Assembly: GCA_003165095.1 (NCBI GenBank)
Contig: PLSH01000353.1
Location: 1 to 5,833 of the forward strand
Direction: 5' to 3'
DNA: 5,833 bases
Source: Acidobacteriaceae bacterium
GTDB lineage: Bacteria; Acidobacteriota; Terriglobia; Terriglobales; Acidobacteriaceae
The stretch's first letter is position 1, and every line of letters begins with the position of its first letter. Below are positions 1 through 4,791 of the stretch, one piece after another. The position numbers were made by a program, and so were the translations under genes. Below the pieces are notes generated by a model. The model ran no database searches, was not told the origin of the DNA, and saw nothing but the letters and a program-made list of their open reading frames with translations.

Positions 1-100
1 GTTCCTGCCGGAGGGAGCAGGGGCCTTCAGGCCCCTGAAAGCGAGCCCGCATTAAAGATCGGGCTTTAGCCCCGGAAGAACGGCGCCTTGTAACAGGGCA
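1..100. repeat. Palindromic intergenic repeat, probably dispersed (REP-like), cut by the left edge
   Basis: Two palindromes stand side by side: CAGGGGCC/GGCCCCTG (18-25 with 30-37, 4-nt loop TTCA) and AGCCCG/CGGGCT (44-49 with 60-65, 10-nt loop). On the minus strand the text around 60-74 reads GGGGCTAAAGCCC, a motif I associate with short dispersed intergenic repeats in Acidobacteriaceae genomes. The palindromes are seen directly; the family assignment is from memory and the outer limits are uncertain. Neither stem has a T tract. Confidence 0.5.
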
Positions 101-105
101 CGACT

Positions 106-130
106 GGCAGTCAGGGCTTCAGTGACTGCC
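106..130. repeat. 8-bp inverted repeat
   Basis: GGCAGTCA (106-113) and TGACTGCC (123-130) form a perfect 8-bp stem around a 9-nt loop. It lies beyond the receptor terminator. No T run follows on either strand. It may belong to the same repeat cluster as 1-100, or be an operator-like dyad for a gene beyond the left edge. Confidence 0.5.
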
Positions 131-168
131 TGAGAACTCGTTCCCGCGCCAACTTGCCAACTCGCCAT

Positions 169-183
169 GCCCGCGAAGCGGGC
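169..183. repeat. Small 6-bp hairpin with GAA triloop
   Basis: GCCCGC (169-174) pairs with GCGGGC (178-183) around GAA. It is short and GC-rich, so chance occurrence is possible. Nothing around it points to a function. Confidence 0.35.
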
Positions 184-204
184 GCCAACCTGCTGCCTTT
201 GAGT

Positions 205-231
205 AAAAAACGGGGCCTCTCTCCAGCCCCG
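205..231 (-). terminator. Intrinsic terminator downstream of the receptor gene
   Basis: Read on the minus strand, a 6-bp GC stem (CGGGGC with GCCCCG, 231-226 and 216-211) encloses a 9-nt loop and is followed at once by six T (210-205). This is the standard Rho-independent form. It lies about 140 nt past the receptor stop in the correct orientation, so it probably ends the receptor transcript and leaves a structured 3' untranslated region. Confidence 0.75.
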
Positions 232-299
232 AAAGAACGTTCTCACACACTCTCCTCAGCCCTCACTGCCCTCGAAAGTGCATCGATTCAACTTTGAAT

Positions 300-321
300 G
301 GGCATGGCCCCAGCCATGCCC
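300..321. repeat. 9-bp hairpin in the receptor 3' untranslated region
   Basis: GGGCATGGC (300-308) pairs perfectly with GCCATGCCC (313-321) around a 4-nt loop. It sits between the hairpin next to the stop codon and the intrinsic terminator. No T run follows on either strand, so a terminator role alone is unlikely. Confidence 0.6.
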
Positions 322-342
322 CAACCCACTAAGAAAGCCCAT

Positions 343-363
343 CCGCGCGGCAACGCCGCGCGG
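343..363. repeat. 8-bp hairpin just after the receptor stop codon
   Basis: CCGCGCGG occurs twice (343-350 and 356-363). As the octamer is its own reverse complement, the copies pair into a perfect 8-bp stem with a 5-nt loop. It begins 6 nt beyond the stop codon on the minus strand. No T tract follows, so it is more likely an mRNA 3'-end stabilising structure or attenuating hairpin than a terminator on its own. Confidence 0.6.
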
Positions 364-369
364 AACGCC

Positions 370-3300
370 TCAGAACGACAGCTTGAGAGCCAGTTGCACC
401 AGCCGAGGATTGTTCACCGTCGAGTTCACGGCGCCGAATCCGAGCGCGTTGATATCGGCCACCGGCATTCCGAACTCGGGATGATTGAAGATGTTGAAGA
501 ACTCTGCGCGGAAGTTCAACCCCATTCCCTCCCGGTGCAAAGGAAATTGTTTGATGACAGAAAAGTCTGAGTTGACAAAATCCGGTCCGCTGACGGGAAC
601 GCGCGCCGCATTGCCCAGCTCGCCGGCGGCCGCCGGGGCGAAAGCGGCGGGGTTGATCCACTGATGCTGGCTGTGGTTGGCGGCGTACGGGTTTTTACCG
701 GGAACCTGGTCGGGCCGGTTGTAATTGTTGTCGTCGCCGCCGGCATTGAAGGTAGTGCCAGACTGGTTAGAGCTGTCGATCAGTGGAACCGGGAACCCGG
801 AAGAGATCCTTTCGATCAGCGTGACCTGCCAATCGCCGAGAAGCGTGTTGGTCACAGGGTTCCAGTCGCCGCCAAACGTCTTGCCCTTGCCCAGAGGCAG
901 ATCGTAAATCACGCTCCCCGTAAAGCTGTTATTGAGGTTGATCTGCGACAGCGACCAATCGAGTTTTTGCCAGTTGGGCAGCGGAAAATAGGGGGCGCTC
1001 AGCTCTGAACCCAGCCCGTCTGACAGGCCGTTGTCGTAGGTATGAGAGTAAGTGTAGGCAACCAGCGCATAGAGGCCGTATTTCGGTGTCTTGGTCTCAG
1101 CCTTCACTTGCACCGAGTTATAGGTTGTCTTGCCCACATCGCCGAAAAGCAGGATCGCGTTGTAGTTCGGCGGGTTGTAGGGATAACTGTAGGCAGTCCC
1201 GTTGGGCTCGCAGCCGATCGAGTAGCCGGCCGTTCCGCAACCCGAGGGGCTGTTGGTGTTCAGGTCGTTGCCGCCCACCAGCAGATGGCCGCCCGTCGAA
1301 CCGGCATAGCCCGCGGTGAGCAGCACGTTGCCGGGCAACTGGCGTTCCACATTGGCGTTATATTGGTGAACCCGGCCCGGCTGGAAGTTCGGCGGCTGGT
1401 AATTGAACGTTCCCGTGTAGCTGGCCACATTTTGCGGCGTGGGAAGGGGTGTAAAGCCACCGGAAGTGGTAGGGACATTCTCGACTGTCGCGTTCGGCAA
1501 CGACGCGCAGTAGGAATAGGCAAACGCGCAGCCCGCTTGATAAGTGGCGGGAAATTGATCGGACTCGCCGAGGTTGGGCGGATTTTGCCACAGGCCCTGC
1601 GCGCCCAGGTTCCAGGACGAATCGTGATAGATGCCAAACCCGACGCGAAGCACGGTCTTGTCGCTGCCGAGAACCTTCCAGTTCAGGCCGACGCGGGGCT
1701 CGTAGGCGCCCCAATACATATTGATGCCCGCCGATCTGCTCACTCCGCCCTGGCCCGCAATCATGAGATTTCCCGTCGAGGGAATGTAGTCCGCCATGCG
1801 GTTATGCACTTCGGTGATGGGCGTCGTCATATCCCACGCCAGGCCCAGGTTGAGGGTGAGCGACGGCGTAACGCGCCAGTCATCCTCGACGAAAGGCCGT
1901 ATGATCTTCCAGCGGCGGCCCGTGATGGCGCCGTCGTATGTCTGGTCGTGGATCGCCCCTCCAGCAATTCCCATCAGCAGGTCCGCTTCGGGATTGCCGG
2001 GGGCGACGCCTGCGCCGCTGAAATCTCCGAAGCCGCCGACCAGCCAGTAGCCGTCTTGAAACTCCTCTGTGCCCACGTTCATCTGATTGGCGCGCAGATC
2101 GATGCCGGTGTGGATTTCATGCTTGCCGCGAATCAGGTCCAGATCGTCCTTGAACGAGAAGATATTCGTTCCGCCCTGAAATGGAGAGTAGCCGCGATCG
2201 CCGAGCGACCAATAGCCGCCGTAGACTTCGGTGGAGACCAGGCCTTGACTGTACGATCCGCCGGGCTGAGGAGAACCGCTGGCCGAGCAGCCCAGATCGG
2301 CATTCGGAATATTCAGAATGGCCGACTCGCAGCTGAAGTTACCCAGTGAGGCAATGTAGTTGAAGATGCGGTCGTAGCCCACGGTGGCCAGGTTGAGCGT
2401 GCGCGGCGAGAACACGTGGGTTTCGCCGGCTGCGATGTTGCGGCCGTGGTTGATCAGGTTCTCGTTGCTGCCGAAGGCGTTTGACTCGGCCAGTCCCGGC
2501 GCGCCGCCGGGGACAAAAGAAAACGCCTGGTCGTAGCTGAACCGCGCAAACAGATTGTCCGATGCGGTCAGCGTATGGTCCACACGCGCGTCGAATTTGG
2601 TTTCGTTCAGTTTGCGGACGGGCTCGTTGACGTAGTTGTATCCGGCCGTAGGATCGTTGGCGTTCGCCAGCGGATAGATGTTCATCATGGACTGCCCAAC
2701 GTGGTCGATCAGGTTGGAGGGGATCTTGTTGCAGTTGACTCCCGGAGTCTGGCTGCCGTCGGAATTTGCCATGATAGATTTGCCGGAACTGTCGCATTGG
2801 AAGTAGGGATTGGACGCGCCTACCATGTTCGGATTTGCGATTGGATACTGAACGACATTGCCGGAGGAGTCTTTCACGGGGTTGCCAAAAGGGTCCAGTG
2901 AGAAGTCGCCGCCGCGCATGCCCGTCCCCGGCAACGTGCCTGAAGGCGACGTGCCTGAAGGCACCAGGCCCGTGAAAGTAATTCCCTGGCGCTGATACTT
3001 CTGCTCGCCATCCACAAAGAAAAACGTCTTGTTGTGGCGAATGGGCCCTCCGACGGACCCCCCAAACTGGTTCAGATTGAACTTCGGGGTTGTAGGGTCA
3101 AAGTCGCCCTTCGCGTCGAGGTCGGTATTGCGGACGAACTCAAAGAGCGATCCATGAAAGTCGTTCGTTCCCTGTTTCGTCGTCACCAGGACGGTCGGGC
3201 CCGCGCGCGTTCCGAACTCGGCGGAGTAGGTGTAAGTCAGCACCTTGAACTCCTGAATGTCGTCGATCGAAGAAAACACGCCGATGCCGCCCGCGGTGAG

Positions 3301-4080
3301 CTCGTTGTTGTCTACGCCGTCAAGCAGCCAATCCGTGGCGTTCGGCCGCGATCCGCCCACTGACAATGAAAACGAGCCGCGCGCCGCCACTTCGCTGTCG
3401 CTGCCTTGCGTGAAAAAACTGTTGGGGTTTGTCTCTGCGGTAGCGCCGGCCGTCAGCGTCGCCAGTTGCACAAAATCGCGCCCGTTGAGGGGCAGATCCG
3501 TCACCTGTTGCGAAGTGATCACCTGCCCGAGAGATGGATTCGTTGTCTCCACGGCCACAGCCTCGCCGGATACTGCCACGGTGGTGACCACGGCAGCCGG
3601 CGCCAGCGAAAAATCGAGCTCGCGGGCTTCATCCACCTGGAGTCGCAGATCCTTTGATTCCGCGCTTTGAAACCCCGTCGCATCCACGCGCACGGTGTAG
3701 CTGCCGACAGGCAATAAAGGCAGCAGATAGTGTCCTGCATCGTCCGTTTTCACCTTCCGCGCCAGCCCGGTTCCCTCTGAAACAACCCCAACCGAAGCTC
3801 CAGGAATCGCCGCTCCCGATTTATCCAGCACGTTGCCCGAGAAACTTCCCGTAGCCTGCCCATGCATGGCCGGACATATTGTGAGCAAGAGAATCGAGAC
3901 AATCGCGGTAAACAGTATTTTGTAGGATTTTGTTCCGGTAAACAGTGCCTTATGGAATTTTGTTTCGGTAAACAGTGCTTTATGGAATTTTATTTCGGTA
4001 AACAGTATTTTATGGGATTCTATTTCGTTCCTGTTTTCCACAGATCTCCAACAATTCGCGTCAAACACTGGCCATTTCAT
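370..4080 (-). CDS. TonB-dependent receptor-like outer-membrane protein with N-terminal carboxypeptidase-regulatory-like domain (Oar-like)
   Basis: Predicted outer-membrane beta-barrel of 1236 residues. Residues 1-58 are a long basic leader, 59-70 a hydrophobic core (AIVSILLLTICP), with a plausible signal peptidase I site after GQA (74-76). Residues 77-160 match a carboxypeptidase-regulatory-like Ig fold (SGNVLDKSGAAIPGASV, DDAGHYLLPLLPVGSYTV). Residues 180-305 look like a plug (DLPLNGRDFVQL, DWLLDGVDNNE, SAEFGTRAGPTVLVTTKQGTN). The rest reads as barrel and ends in phenylalanine (LALKLSF), the usual outer-membrane insertion signature. Length suits the Oar-like receptors common in Acidobacteriota. 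Such proteins are thought to import or bind large substrates, often glycans; the ligand cannot be read here. The ATG is chosen because AAAGGGG lies 7 nt upstream and no other plausible start precedes the signal core. No clear TonB box and no SusD-type partner is visible. Family confidence is high, substrate unknown. Confidence 0.93.
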   Translation of the reverse strand: MKWPVFDANCWRSVENRNEIESHKILFTEIKFHKALFTETKFHKALFTGTKSYKILFTAIVSILLLTICPAMHGQATGSFSGNVLDKSGAAIPGASVGVVSEGTGLARKVKTDDAGHYLLPLLPVGSYTVRVDATGFQSAESKDLRLQVDEARELDFSLAPAAVVTTVAVSGEAVAVETTNPSLGQVITSQQVTDLPLNGRDFVQLATLTAGATAETNPNSFFTQGSDSEVAARGSFSLSVGGSRPNATDWLLDGVDNNELTAGGIGVFSSIDDIQEFKVLTYTYSAEFGTRAGPTVLVTTKQGTNDFHGSLFEFVRNTDLDAKGDFDPTTPKFNLNQFGGSVGGPIRHNKTFFFVDGEQKYQRQGITFTGLVPSGTSPSGTLPGTGMRGGDFSLDPFGNPVKDSSGNVVQYPIANPNMVGASNPYFQCDSSGKSIMANSDGSQTPGVNCNKIPSNLIDHVGQSMMNIYPLANANDPTAGYNYVNEPVRKLNETKFDARVDHTLTASDNLFARFSYDQAFSFVPGGAPGLAESNAFGSNENLINHGRNIAAGETHVFSPRTLNLATVGYDRIFNYIASLGNFSCESAILNIPNADLGCSASGSPQPGGSYSQGLVSTEVYGGYWSLGDRGYSPFQGGTNIFSFKDDLDLIRGKHEIHTGIDLRANQMNVGTEEFQDGYWLVGGFGDFSGAGVAPGNPEADLLMGIAGGAIHDQTYDGAITGRRWKIIRPFVEDDWRVTPSLTLNLGLAWDMTTPITEVHNRMADYIPSTGNLMIAGQGGVSRSAGINMYWGAYEPRVGLNWKVLGSDKTVLRVGFGIYHDSSWNLGAQGLWQNPPNLGESDQFPATYQAGCAFAYSYCASLPNATVENVPTTSGGFTPLPTPQNVASYTGTFNYQPPNFQPGRVHQYNANVERQLPGNVLLTAGYAGSTGGHLLVGGNDLNTNSPSGCGTAGYSIGCEPNGTAYSYPYNPPNYNAILLFGDVGKTTYNSVQVKAETKTPKYGLYALVAYTYSHTYDNGLSDGLGSELSAPYFPLPNWQKLDWSLSQINLNNSFTGSVIYDLPLGKGKTFGGDWNPVTNTLLGDWQVTLIERISSGFPVPLIDSSNQSGTTFNAGGDDNNYNRPDQVPGKNPYAANHSQHQWINPAAFAPAAAGELGNAARVPVSGPDFVNSDFSVIKQFPLHREGMGLNFRAEFFNIFNHPEFGMPVADINALGFGAVNSTVNNPRLVQLALKLSF
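2934..2962 (-). repeat. 15-bp-period direct repeat in the receptor gene
   Basis: ACGTGCCTGAAGGC occurs at 2934-2947 and 2949-2962 and encodes the repeated PSGT of residues 375-383 (PSGTSPSGT). It falls in a glycine/serine/proline-rich stretch soon after the plug, likely a surface loop, where small in-frame length changes would be tolerated. Confidence 0.6.
3901..4020 (-). repeat. Four tandem 30-bp units encoding 10-residue repeats in the receptor signal peptide
   Basis: Four head-to-tail units of exactly 30 bp encode residues 21-60: ESHKILFTEI, KFHKALFTET, KFHKALFTGT and KSYKILFTAI. The plus strand shows CGGTAAACAG starting at 3906, 3936, 3966 and 3996. The two middle units are the most alike, as expected for recent duplication, and the outer units have diverged. 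The last unit runs straight into the hydrophobic core, so the ancestral signal peptide probably began near KSYKILFTAI and its n-region was copied. GC is 41 of 120 bases (34%), far below the body of the gene. Because the unit is a multiple of three, copy-number change would alter leader length without a frameshift. Confidence 0.92.
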
Positions 4081-4087
4081 AGACAGA

Positions 4088-4094
4088 CCCCTTT
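4088..4094 (-). promoter_or_regulatory. Ribosome binding site of the receptor gene
   Basis: On the minus strand AAAGGGG ends 7 nt before the ATG at 4080-4078, a good Shine-Dalgarno match and spacing. It supports starting translation upstream of the 30-bp repeats, so the repeats are part of the protein. Confidence 0.75.
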
Positions 4095-4160
4095 CGGAGA
4101 ATCGGTTCAGGTGGTTTTTTCAACTAGATCTCTGATCGGCAAAAGATGTGTCTCCGGCGG

Positions 4161-4215
4161 ATAGTAGCGCCGGTCTCCAGACCGGCTGTCCTGGCGGCGT
4201 CCGCGCCGCCAGCAG
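4161..4215. repeat. Double-hairpin intergenic repeat upstream of the receptor gene
   Basis: Two perfect hairpins separated by only 4 nt: GCCGGTC/GACCGGC (4169-4175 with 4180-4186, loop TCCA) and CTGGCGGCG/CGCCGCCAG (4191-4199 with 4204-4212, loop TCCG). The form AGTAGCGCCGG-hairpin-CTGTC-hairpin resembles short dispersed repeats I recall from Acidobacteriota and related soil bacteria; this is recollection, not a search. It ends about 80 bp upstream of the receptor start, so it could lie in the promoter region or the 5' leader. No T tract follows on either strand. Confidence 0.65.
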
Positions 4216-4395
4216 GCATACAACCCCAAAGAACATTTCCTCCCGGTCACAGGCTAGGTTGCGCTTGATGAATTGAATGTAAGGAATGCCCCCCCGGAAG
4301 TCAACGCACGATCTCACACTCAAAGACACCACAGCATGTTCAAGCCGGAATGTTGAGATAACGAATGTGCAACGCCCATGCCGACTCCGATCCTC

Positions 4396-4500
4396 AATGC
4401 CGCCAAAACCCTGGCGGGTGGCCCCGGTCACGGTGCCCTTTCCAAACCACGATGAGGGTGCCCCCGGTCCCTCGCACTTGGGGACCGGGGAGACTGCGGA
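4396..4500. repeat. Palindromic repeat block in the spacer
   Basis: Two dyads: CCGCCA/TGGCGG (4400-4405 with 4412-4417, 6-nt loop) and a stronger 10-bp stem CCCCGGTCCC/GGGACCGGGG (4462-4471 with 4481-4490, 9-nt loop). The flanking phrases GGTGGCCCCGG and GGGTGCCCCCGG are near-repeats of each other and suggest one dispersed element. There is no downstream T tract on the minus strand, so it is not a clear terminator for the membrane-protein gene. Element limits are approximate. Confidence 0.5.
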
Positions 4501-4721
4501 CCTCAATTGGCGGGAAGAAGCCCTCAGTCTAGCAGGATCACTCCCGGCAAACGCCCCCGCCTCCGCCAAAACCAACGGGAGAATCCGCAGTGCCAGGATT
4601 GGCGCACATCCAGCCCTGAAATCAACTCCGGAAGCACTCGGATTCCCACCCGCGAATGCAAGCCGCAGCCGCACCCAACCACCACCCCACAAGTCCACCG
4701 CCCCCCGTTTCCGCAGTCCCT

Positions 4722-4791
4722 CAGTCCCTATTCCCTATTCCCTATTCCCTGACCCCTGAAACCTGAAACCTGACCCCTGACCCCTGTCCTC
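4722..4791. repeat. Degenerate heptanucleotide tandem array touching the stop codon of the membrane-protein gene
   Basis: Ten consecutive 7-bp units on the plus strand: CAGTCCC, TATTCCC three times (4729-4749), TGACCCC, TGAAACC twice (4757-4770), TGACCCC twice (4771-4784) and TGTCCTC. The last unit includes the first two bases of the stop complement (4790-4792). Blocks of identical neighbouring units point to growth by slippage or unequal exchange. On the minus strand the units are purine-rich with a G run in each. Confidence 0.85.

Larger units (their letters stand above)
1..369. other. Non-coding region downstream of the receptor gene
   Basis: No convincing gene was found. The reading frames here are short, cross the terminator and palindromes, and have no ribosome binding site worth reporting. 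The region is best read as the receptor 3' untranslated region (232-369), its terminator (205-231) and a repeat-rich spacer (1-204). Confidence 0.7.
4081..4789. other. Long non-coding spacer between the two minus-strand genes
   Basis: About 709 bp with no credible gene. Frames are open on both strands (4120-4698 minus, 4286-4759 plus), but their translations are compositionally biased, lack recognisable domains and run through palindromic repeats. The spacer holds the receptor ribosome binding site, a double-hairpin repeat (4161-4215), a second palindromic repeat block (4396-4500) and a heptad array (4722-4791). The receptor promoter should lie here on the minus strand, but I see no -35/-10 pair strong enough to place it. 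Confidence 0.7.

Noticed and set aside
52..246. Open frame of 64 codons on the minus strand
   Set aside because: Starts at GTG and passes through the intrinsic terminator and three palindromes; no domain or usable ribosome binding site.
284..299. Inverted repeat ATTCAA/TTGAAT
   Set aside because: Only 2 nt separate the arms, leaving about 5 pairs with a realistic loop, all AT-rich; too weak to call.
1042..2349. Long open frame of 435 codons on the plus strand, antisense to the receptor
   Set aside because: It lies wholly inside the receptor gene, has no recognisable domain and a composition typical of the reverse strand of a GC-rich gene. The receptor has clear domains, a ribosome binding site and a terminator.
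3901..4020. CRISPR-like array
   Set aside because: The 30-bp units are directly adjacent with no spacers and are in frame within the receptor gene.
4100..4160. Sigma-70 promoter near TTGAAA (minus strand) for the receptor
   Set aside because: A TTGAAA is present, but no good -10 hexamer lies at the right spacing before the ribosome binding site.
4120..4698. Open frame of 192 codons on the minus strand in the spacer
   Set aside because: It reads through both palindromic repeat blocks, overlaps the region expected to hold the receptor promoter, shows no domain or homology I recognise, and its composition is biased.
4286..4759. Open frame of 157 codons on the plus strand in the spacer
   Set aside because: Rich in proline, serine, alanine and arginine, with no domain; it ends in translation of the heptad array (IPYSLFPDP), so it looks like repeat DNA read by chance.
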